DNA from: JBEIHX01 sp040381075
GTDB lineage: Bacteria > Pseudomonadota > Alphaproteobacteria > Caulobacterales > Aquidulcibacteraceae
Reading direction: 5' to 3'
DNA: 64,000 nt
Assembly (NCBI GenBank): GCA_040381075.1
Contig: JBEIHX010000010.1
Location: 42,330-106,329, forward strand
Shown here: in pieces, positions 9,025 to 16,828 of the stretch
Position numbering within the stretch: the stretch's first letter is position 1
How the letters are laid out: the number at the start of each line of letters is the position of its first letter
The notes under the pieces: model-generated
Seen by the model: only the letters and a program-made list of their open reading frames with translations
Told to the model about the DNA's origin: nothing
The model's database searches: none
Program-made: the position numbers and the translations under genes

Positions 9025-9072
9025 ACCCGCACCCGTCTGAACCTCCACCCGTCCTAACCTCTCCCCGGCCTG
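9025..9072. repeat. decayed 16-bp tandem array, three units
   Basis: ACCCGCACCCGTCTGA, ACCTCCACCCGTCCTA and ACCTCTCCCCGGCCTG follow one another at 16-bp spacing. They are clearly related but have diverged, as if this were an older array of the same kind as its neighbours. Confidence 0.6.
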
Positions 9073-9136
9073 CATCTGCTCCACCGCAGCACCCCGGGCA
9101 TGGCCGGGTGGCGCGGGGAACAAATCGTTAACAGAC

Positions 9137-9165
9137 GTTCTATGTGCGTTCTGGGTAAACGTCAA
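9137..9165 (-). promoter_or_regulatory. lexA promoter with overlapping SOS box
   Basis: On the minus strand TTGACG (9165-9160) is followed after 17 bases by TAGAAC (9142-9137), a reasonable -35/-10 pair. GAAC-N7-GAAC (9151-9137; GTTCTATGTGCGTTC on the plus strand) is a perfect match to the alphaproteobacterial LexA operator and covers the -10. The -35 contains the trpC stop codon (TGA at 9164-9162). The nearest downstream gene on this strand is lexA, 618 bp away, so autorepression by LexA is the natural reading. The match is seen; function is inferred. Confidence 0.8.
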
Positions 9166-9959
9166 GTTAAGCGCGCGAGAAGCGCCTTCGTCGCCATCGT
9201 TACATCGGTCTGGCGCATGAGACTCTCGCCGACCAGGATGGCGCTGGCCCCCGCAGCAGCAACGCGCGCCACATCGGCCGGTCCATGGATGCCGCTCTCC
9301 GACACAAGCAGACGATCGCGCGGCGCCATGCCTGCAAGGCGCTCCGTCACGGCCAGGTCAGTTTCAAAGGTGCGGAGATTGCGGTTGTTGATCCCGATCA
9401 GACCTGCAGGAAGCAGCGCCGCGCGGGCCACCTCCGCGGCGTCGTGGCACTCCACGAGTACGTCCATATCGCGTTCGGATGCCGCTGCAGCCAGTTCCCC
9501 GGCCAGGACGTCGTCAACGGCTGCGAGAATGATCAGGATCGCATCCGCTCCCAGCGCCCGCGATTCGGCGACCTGCCATGGATCGATCAGGAAATCCTTT
9601 CGCAGGGCGGGCAACCGGCAGGCCTGGCGGGCAGCCGCCAGATCGTCCGATCCGCCCATGAAGCTCGGCCCGTCAGTCAGTACGGACAGACAGGTCGCGC
9701 CGCCCGCCTGATAGGCGTCAGCAAGGGTCGCTGGGTCAAAGGCGGCCCGGATCAGACCTTTCGAAGGGCTCGCCTTCTTGATTTCGGCAATCAGTCCAAC
9801 GCCAGTCTCGCGCCCCGCGCGCTCAAGCGCCTGCGCAAACCCGCGCGGCGGAGCCTGCGAGGCCGCACGCCGATCGAGGTCCGACATCGAGGCCGCCGCT
9901 TTGCCGCGGGCGACGTCTTCGCGTTTGTAGGCAAGGATACGCTCCAGAACGTCGCTCAT
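9162..9959 (-). CDS. trpC: indole-3-glycerol-phosphate synthase
   Basis: TrpC closes the indole ring in tryptophan synthesis, converting CdRP to indole-3-glycerol phosphate. The 265 residues form a TIM barrel with the expected motifs: LIAEIKKASPSKG near residue 60, LRKDFLIDPWQ near 120, GINNRNLRTFETD and LLVSESGI near the end. Its start overlaps the trpD stop (ATGA). It is a monofunctional enzyme without fused TrpF. Its stop codon lies inside the -35 element of the downstream lexA promoter. Confidence 0.95.
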   Translation of the reverse strand: MSDVLERILAYKREDVARGKAAASMSDLDRRAASQAPPRGFAQALERAGRETGVGLIAEIKKASPSKGLIRAAFDPATLADAYQAGGATCLSVLTDGPSFMGGSDDLAAARQACRLPALRKDFLIDPWQVAESRALGADAILIILAAVDDVLAGELAAAASERDMDVLVECHDAAEVARAALLPAGLIGINNRNLRTFETDLAVTERLAGMAPRDRLLVSESGIHGPADVARVAAAGASAILVGESLMRQTDVTMATKALLARLT

Positions 9960-10984
9960 GTGCCTGCCTGGCTGATCTGCACCAGTCGGTCGAGGCTCGA
10001 GCGGGCGCGGCCCGAATCAATCGCCTCTTCGGCCATCTGGACGCCCTGCAGCAGCGAATCGGCAGTCTCTGCGACGAGGTGCAGGGCGGCCGCCGCGTTC
10101 AGCACCACAGCATCCCGGAACGGGTTCGCAGCGCCGTCGAGAAGGGCCAAAATGGCGGCTGCATTGTCGCGCGCGTCACCGCCGCGCAGGGCGGCGAGAT
10201 CGCTGGCCGGCAAGCCCGCATCAGCAACGGCGAGCCGGCGAATGCTGAGCGGCGTCACGCGCCCGGCGATTGCGAGCGTGTTGGCGGCGGCGATTGACAG
10301 CTCATCAAGTCCATCATTGGAATGCAGCACAACCGCCCGCTCTGCGCCCAGTCCGGCCAGCGCCTGCGCCATCGGCTCCACCAGAGCAGACGAAAAGACG
10401 CCGACCATCTGGCGCTGCACGCCGGCGGGATTGGCCATGGGGCCGAGAAGATTGAACAGTGTGCGAAAACCAAGTTCGCGCCGCGCAGGACCGACGTGAC
10501 GCATGGCGGGGTGGCAGGTCTGGGCGAACAGGAAGGCGATCCCCGCCTCCTGGAGGGCGCGTTCAAGGACTGGCGCCTCCGCACCCAGGTTGACGCCCAG
10601 GGCTTCCAGCGTGTCGGCGGCTCCCGCCCGCGACGACATCGCGCGGTTGCCGTGCTTGGCGACGGGAACTCCCGCACCCGCCACGACGAAGGAGACGGCG
10701 GTGGAGATGTTCAACAGATGGGCCCCGTCCCCCCCGGTGCCGCAGACGTCGATCGCCCCGTGCGGCGCGGCCACGCGCACCATGCGCGCCCGCAAGGCCC
10801 GCGCGCCCGCTTCAATCACCCGCGCAGAGCCCATGTGCGGGCGCAGTCCCATCAGAAAAGCCCCGATCTGAGCCTGGCTCGCCTCAGCGTCCATGACCGC
10901 ATCAAACGCTGCCGCCAACTCATCGGGCGCAGGCGCGACGCCGTCACCCAGGGCCGCAAGGGCGGGCTTCATTGCATCGCTCAT
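9956..10984 (-). CDS. trpD: anthranilate phosphoribosyltransferase
   Basis: TrpD transfers the phosphoribosyl group of PRPP to anthranilate. The 342-residue protein has the helical N-terminal domain, the glycine-rich CGTGGDGAHLLNIST motif that binds PRPP, and KHGNRAMSSRAGAADTLEALG just after it. It overlaps trpG and trpC by 4 bp on each side, which fits tight co-translation in the trpE-G-D-C order. Confidence 0.95.
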   Translation of the reverse strand: MSDAMKPALAALGDGVAPAPDELAAAFDAVMDAEASQAQIGAFLMGLRPHMGSARVIEAGARALRARMVRVAAPHGAIDVCGTGGDGAHLLNISTAVSFVVAGAGVPVAKHGNRAMSSRAGAADTLEALGVNLGAEAPVLERALQEAGIAFLFAQTCHPAMRHVGPARRELGFRTLFNLLGPMANPAGVQRQMVGVFSSALVEPMAQALAGLGAERAVVLHSNDGLDELSIAAANTLAIAGRVTPLSIRRLAVADAGLPASDLAALRGGDARDNAAAILALLDGAANPFRDAVVLNAAAALHLVAETADSLLQGVQMAEEAIDSGRARSSLDRLVQISQAGT

Positions 10985-11559
10985 GCCGGCCTGCCGATGA
11001 GGCTCAGGAAGTTGCCAAGCAGCTCATGACCGTGTTCGGAGGCGATCGACTCAGGATGAAACTGCACGCCGAAAATGGGTCGCTGGCGATGACTGAGCCC
11101 CATGATCTCGCCATCGTCGGTCTGCGCGTCGATCTGCAGACAGTCGGGCAGACCTGCGCGGCGCACGGCCAGGCTGTGATAGCGCGTCGCCGTGAACGGG
11201 CTCTCGATGCCGTGGAAGAGGCCGCGTCCCTCATGGCGCACCAAACTTGTCTTGCCATGCATGATCGTCATGGCGGGGCCCACAACGCCGCCAAAGGCCT
11301 GCCCGATGGCCTGGTGGCCGAGGCATACACCGAGGATGGGCATGTCCGCTGGCGCCCGGGCGATCAGATCAAGACAGATCCCGGCCTCATTGGGCGTGCA
11401 CGGACCGGGCGATAGCACGAACGCCCTCGGCTTCAGCGCCATGGCCTCATCCGCCGTCATCGCATCGTTGCGCACCACGCGCATCTCAGCACCGAGTTCA
11501 GCAAAATAATGGACAAGGTTGTACGTGAAGCTATCGTAGTTATCGATCATCAGGATCAT
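10981..11559 (-). CDS. trpG: anthranilate synthase component II, glutamine amidotransferase
   Basis: TrpG supplies ammonia from glutamine to TrpE. This class I amidotransferase of 192 residues has the catalytic Cys79 in GVCLGHQAIGQ and the His-Glu pair in FGVQFHPESIASEHG. It begins with MIDNYDSFTYNL, typical of the family. It follows trpE by 9 bp and overlaps trpD by 4 bp. A role in folate synthesis (PabA) is possible in principle, but the operon points to tryptophan. Confidence 0.94.
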   Translation of the reverse strand: MILMIDNYDSFTYNLVHYFAELGAEMRVVRNDAMTADEAMALKPRAFVLSPGPCTPNEAGICLDLIARAPADMPILGVCLGHQAIGQAFGGVVGPAMTIMHGKTSLVRHEGRGLFHGIESPFTATRYHSLAVRRAGLPDCLQIDAQTDDGEIMGLSHRQRPIFGVQFHPESIASEHGHELLGNFLSLIGRPA

Positions 11560-11568
11560 GGCGTCGCC

Positions 11569-13080
11569 TCATGCATAGCGCCATGCCTCCTCGGCCGCGC
11601 GAAACAGCGCGCGCGCCTTGTGCTCGGTTTCGGCGAACTCGCTTTCAGGGTCGCTGTCCAGCACGACGCCGCCGCCCGCCTGGACATGCAGGCGGCCATC
11701 CTTCACCACGCCGGTGCGCAGCGCGATGCAGGTATCCATCTCTCCGCCAGCGGAGAAATATCCGACCCCGCCAGCGTAAACGCCGCGCCGGTGCGGTTCG
11801 AGCTCGGCGATGATCTCCATGGCGCGGACCTTCGGCGCGCCTGAGACTGTGCCGGCTGGAAAGCCTGCGAACAGGGCCGACAGCGCATCTTCCTCCGGGG
11901 CGAGTTCGCCCTCCACGTTGGAGACGATGTGCATGACGTGGCTGTAGCGCTCGACCGTGAAGCGTTCGGTGACGCGAACCCCGACGCCACCCGCTCCGCG
12001 TCGTGCAACGCGCCCGACGTCATTGCGGCCGAGGTCGAGCAGCATCAGGTGCTCGGCGCGCTCTTTTGGGTCGGCTAGCAGTTCTTCCTCCAGCGCGCGG
12101 TCCTGCGATGGCGTTGCACCGCGCGGGCGTGTGCCGGCGATTGGGCGCACCGTGACGGTCCCGTCGCGCAGGCGCACCAGGATCTCAGGGCTTGCGCCGA
12201 CGATCGAGAATCCGGCGAGGTTGAAATAGAAGAGAAACGGCGAGGGATTGGTCCGGCGCAGCGCGCGGTAGAGCGCAAAGGCAGGGTGCGGGAAAGGCGC
12301 GCTGAAGCGCTGGCTCGGGACCACCTGGAAGATATCGCCCGCGCGGATATAGCCCTTTGCAGCCTCCACCATGTCAAGGAACCGCGCCTTGGCCATGTTC
12401 GAGGTCGGCTGCGCGAGCCCGTCTGGACCTGGCTGCGGGCCGCTTCGGGCAGGCAACGGGGCGTTGAGAACGTTCAGAGCCGCATCCAGGCGGGCACTGG
12501 CCCTCTCAAAGGCTTCCGCCGCCGTGTCGCCGTCGACCCCGCGCCGGGCCGGACTGACCAGGAGTGTTTCGTGGCGCACGCCGTCGAACACGGCGACCAC
12601 CCGCGGACGGATCAGGACCGCGTCCGGCGCTCCAAGCGGGTCGGGCGGGCAGGGCGGCAGGCGCTCTGCGAAGCGCACCATGTCATAGGAAAAATAACCG
12701 AATACCCCGGCTGCGATCGGGGGCAACGCAGGCGCCATGGCGACCCGGCTCTCAGCGAGAAACGCCCTCAGGACCTCCAGAGGTTCTGCATCGACCGGTG
12801 CGAAATCTGCATCCGCGAAGCCGCCGGAGCGACTGATTTCGGGGCGACCCTCGACAATCCGGAACACGGCGTCCGGATCCATGCCAATGGCTGAAAAACG
12901 CCCTCTCTGATCTCCCCCGGTGACGGACTCCAGCAGGCAGGCGCCTGGGATGTGGGCGCCGAACTTCAGCATCGCCGCAACCGGCGTCTCAAGATCGTCA
13001 ATCCGCCGTGTCCAGACCAGCGCGGCCCCGTCGCGATTGAAGTCGGCGTCGAAGGCGTCGCGCGCCGTCTCAATCGTCAT
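11569..13080 (-). CDS. trpE: anthranilate synthase component I
   Basis: TrpE converts chorismate and ammonia to anthranilate. The 503 residues include the N-terminal LLES motif (CLLESVTGG) used for tryptophan feedback inhibition, and the chorismate-binding core with RPIAGTRPRG, DLGRNDVGRVA and FPAGTVSGAPKVRAMEII. The start overlaps the ppiD stop by 4 bp, so ppiD and the trp genes probably form one operon. No leader peptide or attenuator is visible before trpE, since ppiD is immediately upstream. Confidence 0.95.
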   Translation of the reverse strand: MTIETARDAFDADFNRDGAALVWTRRIDDLETPVAAMLKFGAHIPGACLLESVTGGDQRGRFSAIGMDPDAVFRIVEGRPEISRSGGFADADFAPVDAEPLEVLRAFLAESRVAMAPALPPIAAGVFGYFSYDMVRFAERLPPCPPDPLGAPDAVLIRPRVVAVFDGVRHETLLVSPARRGVDGDTAAEAFERASARLDAALNVLNAPLPARSGPQPGPDGLAQPTSNMAKARFLDMVEAAKGYIRAGDIFQVVPSQRFSAPFPHPAFALYRALRRTNPSPFLFYFNLAGFSIVGASPEILVRLRDGTVTVRPIAGTRPRGATPSQDRALEEELLADPKERAEHLMLLDLGRNDVGRVARRGAGGVGVRVTERFTVERYSHVMHIVSNVEGELAPEEDALSALFAGFPAGTVSGAPKVRAMEIIAELEPHRRGVYAGGVGYFSAGGEMDTCIALRTGVVKDGRLHVQAGGGVVLDSDPESEFAETEHKARALFRAAEEAWRYA

Positions 13081-14984
13081 GGCGTCTCGTCTTGCGCCTT
13101 GCCCGCTGCGCGATCCGCCAGCGCCTGGTTGATGGTTGTCTTGGCGACGCGCACGACAGCACGCTCGTAGAGGGCGACCAGCTCCGCGCCAAGTTCGCCG
13201 CTGAAGGCCTGCCGGGCCTGTTGCAGGAGATTCGGATCGGCCTTCGGGTCGTCGCGCTCGATGCGGTCGATCCTCGCCAGCACGAATGCCCCGTTTTCCG
13301 CATTCGCCGTGAAGAACTGGCCGGGCCCCGCGGCGAACGCCGCCATCGCCACCGATTGACCGATTTCCGGCCCAGGCTGGGCAAACCGCGACACCGGCGC
13401 CTTCGGCCGGACGACCCGCACACGGTAGGCGCCCGCAGCCGCCTCGAACGTTGCTCCCGCCTTGACCTTGGCCTCAATGTCCCGGGCTGCCGCCTCCATG
13501 CGGCGCGTCATCTCCTGGAAACGCCAGCGCGCCGCGGCGTCGGTGCGCACCTCCGCCAGCGCGCGCTTGGTCTTCGGCGTCACCTGATCGACGCGCACGC
13601 TCCAATATCCTCCCTGGCCGTCATCGGCCATGTCGGAATGCTCGCTGAGGGCGGCCTCGAACAGGGCGCCGAGCCGCTTCGGGTCGCTGGCGTAGATCGC
13701 AACCGGCTCGCCACGGATGTTCACCCCCGAGCGGACCACCGGCTCCACCTTGACCACCTCCAGTCCCTCGGCAGTGGCGGCGGCGTCATAGGCGACGCCC
13801 TCCGAGAGCTTGTCCTCGAAGTTCTCGATCGCCTGCAGCATCATGTCCTTGGTCGCGTTTTCCGCGAGTTCGGCGCGCAGCTTCTCGCGCTCCGCCTCGT
13901 AGACAGCCGGCGTCGGCGCCACCACGGCGTCAAGCACGGCGATCGACCAGCCGAGCTTGCCCTGGATCGGGCCAAGCGCGTCTGCGGCCTTGGCCTGAAA
14001 AACCGCCGCCGCCACGGCCGCGTCCGGAATATCGGTGCGCGCAGCCGCCGTGAACAGAAGCGGGGCGTCAAGATTCAGCGTCCGGGCGGCCTCATCCAAT
14101 GATTTGCCTGTCTTGAGGAGGTCAAGCGCCTTGCGGCCTGTGGCCTCATCCGGAACCGGCAACTGCCGGAACGTCCGGCTCTCGGGCCGAGACAGGCGCT
14201 CCTTGCGCTGGTCGAACACCTTGCGAATATCCTGCTCGCTGACCACCGCGCGCGCTGCGAAGTCGGCTGGGCGGGCCAAGACGAAGGTCGCAGCGCGCAA
14301 TTCAGGAATGGCGTAGAGTTCGCCCGACGCATCATAAAACGACTTGACCTGCTCCTCGGTGGGGACAGGGACTGCGCCAATCACGCCCGGCGAGATCGCG
14401 GCCAGTGAAAGATAGCGCCGCTCGGAGCGGATCAGCAGCAGCTGCTCCACGATCACGTCCGGCAGCCGTCCCCCGGCCCCAATGGCGGCGGCAAGCTGGG
14501 CGCGCGCCGTCTCACGGCGCAGTTCGCGTTCAAACCGTGCCGGCGTCAGGTTGTTTTCACGCAGGACCGACTGATAGAGCGCAGGATCGAACGCGCCGCT
14601 CACCGGGTTGCGGAAGGCGTCGATGCTTTCAATCTGCTTGAGCAGCCGCGCGTCCGACAGCCCGACCCCCAGCTTGTCGGCGCGTACGTCGAGCGCAGTA
14701 TCGGAGATCATGTTCTGCAGGATCCCGGCGTCCATCCCCTGGCTGACCGCGTCCTGCATGGTGAACGGGGCCCCGCTCTGCTGGGCGCGCCGCTCGACCT
14801 GCCGGCGCAGGACGTCGGCGAATTCCTCCGCCTTGATCTCGCGCCCGTCGACGCGCGCGACAGCTGTCGGGCTGCCGCCGCCGATGTAATCCTGAATGCC
14901 CCAGATCGCGAAGCTGACCGCTAGCAGGAACAAAAGGCCGACTGTCAGCCAGGACCGCAGCCCTTTGCGCAAAGTTTGCAACAT
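13077..14984 (-). CDS. ppiD: PpiD/SurA-type membrane-anchored periplasmic folding factor
   Basis: PpiD is an inner-membrane-anchored chaperone of the parvulin family that helps proteins leaving the Sec translocon. The start chosen, ATG 14984, gives MLQTLRKGLRSWLTVGLLFLL, a short cytosolic end followed by one membrane helix; an upstream in-frame ATG at 15038 would add 18 residues. Residues about 40-200 form the SurA_N-like domain, a parvulin-like region follows from about 230, and a second related helical part fills the C-terminus. The length is 635 residues. A SurA_N-plus-parvulin gene before trpE is common in alphaproteobacteria. Confidence 0.88.
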   Translation of the reverse strand: MLQTLRKGLRSWLTVGLLFLLAVSFAIWGIQDYIGGGSPTAVARVDGREIKAEEFADVLRRQVERRAQQSGAPFTMQDAVSQGMDAGILQNMISDTALDVRADKLGVGLSDARLLKQIESIDAFRNPVSGAFDPALYQSVLRENNLTPARFERELRRETARAQLAAAIGAGGRLPDVIVEQLLLIRSERRYLSLAAISPGVIGAVPVPTEEQVKSFYDASGELYAIPELRAATFVLARPADFAARAVVSEQDIRKVFDQRKERLSRPESRTFRQLPVPDEATGRKALDLLKTGKSLDEAARTLNLDAPLLFTAAARTDIPDAAVAAAVFQAKAADALGPIQGKLGWSIAVLDAVVAPTPAVYEAEREKLRAELAENATKDMMLQAIENFEDKLSEGVAYDAAATAEGLEVVKVEPVVRSGVNIRGEPVAIYASDPKRLGALFEAALSEHSDMADDGQGGYWSVRVDQVTPKTKRALAEVRTDAAARWRFQEMTRRMEAAARDIEAKVKAGATFEAAAGAYRVRVVRPKAPVSRFAQPGPEIGQSVAMAAFAAGPGQFFTANAENGAFVLARIDRIERDDPKADPNLLQQARQAFSGELGAELVALYERAVVRVAKTTINQALADRAAGKAQDETP

Positions 14985-15125
14985 GGGATACCCAGTGGTT
15001 TTGAAGCGCGCGGACTGTAGAAAGCACCTGCGCGCCAAGCAAGGCGCGTTGCATGTGCGGTGCAGTCATTGTCAGGCCCGCCCATGCCCGCCCCCCAACG
15101 CACACCGCCTGCACTGGAGATGATG

Positions 15126-15875
15126 ATGGCCAGACGGCCGCTGATTGCCGGAAACTGGAAGATGAACGGCGCGTCGGCTGCGCTCGCTGAAATCGAGGCC
15201 CTTGGGGAGGCTGTCCGATCGGGCCATGACGACGCTGATATCGTCATCTGCCCGCCCGCAACCCTCCTGATGGCGGCGACAGAAGTGGGGGAGGCGGCCG
15301 GAATCGAGACTGGCGGGCAGGATTGCCACCCCAAGCCCTCCGGCGCGCACACCGGAGACCTTTCGGCTGAAATGCTCGCCGACGCGGGCGCAGCCTGGGT
15401 CATCGTCGGTCATTCCGAGCGCCGGCGCGATCACGGCGAGACCGACGCAACTGTGCGCGCCAAGGCGGACGCCGCCCTCAGGGCCGGTCTGTCCCCCATC
15501 ATCTGCGTCGGTGAGACGCAGGCAGAGCGCGATTCGGGCCAGGCTCTCGCCGTCGTGGCGGCGCAGGTCGCCGGCGCCATCCCCAGCGATCCCCGCCAGG
15601 GGAGCTGGGCGATGGCGTACGAGCCGGTCTGGGCGATCGGTTCGGGCCGGACGCCGAGCCTGAGCGAGATACAGGAGATGCACGCAGCGATTCGCGGCGA
15701 ACTGGCGCGGCTTGGCGCCCCAGCCGGGCGCATCCGTCTCCTCTACGGCGGCTCGGTCAATCCGGGCAACGCGCGCGATATTCTGGCGCTCAGCGATGTG
15801 GATGGGGCGCTGGTTGGCGGCGCAAGCCTCAGGGCGAGCGATTTCCTCAGGATCATCCAGGCGCGGCGGCGCTAG
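15126..15875 (+). CDS. tpiA: triose-phosphate isomerase
   Basis: TpiA interconverts dihydroxyacetone phosphate and glyceraldehyde 3-phosphate. The TIM-barrel protein has AGNWKMNG with the catalytic Lys, IVGHSERR with the catalytic His, AYEPVWAIGSG with the catalytic Glu, and LLYGGSVNPGN for phosphate binding. Three ATGs stand in a row at 15120, 15123 and 15126; GGAG at 15116-15119 is spaced best for 15126, which gives 249 residues. It is divergent from ppiD and followed by secG. Confidence 0.95.
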   Translation: MARRPLIAGNWKMNGASAALAEIEALGEAVRSGHDDADIVICPPATLLMAATEVGEAAGIETGGQDCHPKPSGAHTGDLSAEMLADAGAAWVIVGHSERRRDHGETDATVRAKADAALRAGLSPIICVGETQAERDSGQALAVVAAQVAGAIPSDPRQGSWAMAYEPVWAIGSGRTPSLSEIQEMHAAIRGELARLGAPAGRIRLLYGGSVNPGNARDILALSDVDGALVGGASLRASDFLRIIQARRR

Positions 15876-15993
15876 ACAGCTTGCAGCAATCGTCGTTGGC
15901 GCCGGCAGCGCCGCTGCGCTAGAAGCCTGCGCCAGAGGCGCCGCCGGCCCGGCGTCGTCGCAGGCGGCGCACACGTCGCGGGCGGTCATCATT

Positions 15994-16038
15994 CGGGCTT
16001 CGGCGCGGCGGGCTTCGGCGCGGCGGGCTTCGGCGCGC
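15994..16038. repeat. 15-bp tandem array, three units, just upstream of secG
   Basis: CGGGCTTCGGCGCGG occurs twice (15994-16008, 16009-16023) and a third time with the last bases changed (16024-16038). It ends 15 bp before the secG start codon, so it lies in the probable 5' leader. Confidence 0.9.
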
Positions 16039-16053
16039 CGTCCAGGATACACC

Positions 16054-16752
16054 ATGTCCAATATCGTACTGTTCATCCACGTGGTTCTCTGTCTTGGCCT
16101 GATCGTGGCCATCCTGCTGCAGCGCTCGGAGGGCGGCGCTCTCGGCATCGGCGGAGGGTCCGGCAGCCTTTTGTCAGGTCGCGGAGCCGCCAACGTGCTC
16201 ACCCGCACGACCGCCATCCTTGGCGGCCTGTTCTTCCTCACGTCATTGGCCCTGACGCTGCTGTCTGGATCGCATGGCGGGGCGGGCTCAGTGACCGATG
16301 AGCTGACCCGCGGGCAGGACGGGTCTGCGCGCATCACAGCGCCCGTGCTCGACGGCGGCGCCGCCGCCCCGGCGCCCGGCGCGCCCCCAGCCATTCCGGC
16401 GCCCAGCTCCGCACCCGGCGGTGCATCGGGCGCCCCTGCGCAGTCGGGCGCCAGCGCGCCCCCCGGTCCTGCTGTTCCCGGTCCTGCTGTTCCCGGCCCC
16501 GCGGTTCCAGGGCCCGCGGTTCCAGGGCCAGCAGCTTCAGGGCCAGGCGCTTCAGGGCCAGGCGCTTCTGGGCCAGCCGCTTCTGGGCCGTCAACGGCGA
16601 CCCAGCCGGCCCGGGTGCAGCCAGCAGCCCCCCAAGCGGCCGCCAGTCGGCCTGCGTCCGGCCAACCGGCGGCTGGCCAGCCGTCGTCAGTCCCGGCGGC
16701 CGCAGCCGCTCCGTCTCAGAGCCCGCCACCCTCTGGCCAGCCGCAGGGCTGA
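16054..16752 (+). CDS. secG: preprotein translocase subunit SecG with a long Pro/Ala/Gly-rich tail
   Basis: SecG is the small subunit of the SecYEG channel in the inner membrane. Residues 1-80 are a normal SecG: a first membrane helix (VLFIHVVLCLGLIVAILLQ), the conserved QRSEGGALGIGGG loop, and a second helix near 50-75. The frame is open far upstream, but ATG 16054 with AGGA before it gives the canonical N-terminus. After residue 100 comes about 130 residues of low-complexity Pro/Ala/Gly/Ser sequence including eight pentapeptide repeats. At 232 residues it is roughly twice the usual length. The tail should lie in the cytoplasm or periplasm depending on topology and has no known function. Confidence 0.9.
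   Translation: MSNIVLFIHVVLCLGLIVAILLQRSEGGALGIGGGSGSLLSGRGAANVLTRTTAILGGLFFLTSLALTLLSGSHGGAGSVTDELTRGQDGSARITAPVLDGGAAAPAPGAPPAIPAPSSAPGGASGAPAQSGASAPPGPAVPGPAVPGPAVPGPAVPGPAASGPGASGPGASGPAASGPSTATQPARVQPAAPQAAASRPASGQPAAGQPSSVPAAAAAPSQSPPPSGQPQG
16465..16584. repeat. 15-bp in-frame array in secG, eight units (GPAVP/GPGAS)
   Basis: Eight units of exactly 15 bp follow one another, starting with GGTCCTGCTGTTCCC twice. They encode GPAVP four times, then GPAAS, GPGAS, GPGAS and GPAAS. Neighbouring units are most alike, so the array seems to have grown in steps. Confidence 0.93.
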
Positions 16753-16828
16753 ACGGCGTCGCAGTGCGCAGGCCGGCGCGCCGATGCATGGACGGCAGAC
16801 CAGCGAATCACGGCTAAGGTAGGGGCCC

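Larger units (their letters stand above)
8519..9136. other. gene-free, repeat-rich region between trpC and lexA (probable lexA leader)
   Basis: No credible gene was found in these 618 bp. The open frames here are translations of tandem repeats. From lexA outward the region holds a series of 14-15 bp repeats (8618-8812), a 15-bp array (8881-8940) and a decayed 16-bp array (9025-9072), then the lexA promoter. If transcription starts near 9130 on the minus strand, the lexA mRNA has a 5' leader of about 600 nt. In many alphaproteobacteria moaC and moeA lie at this place. Confidence 0.7.
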
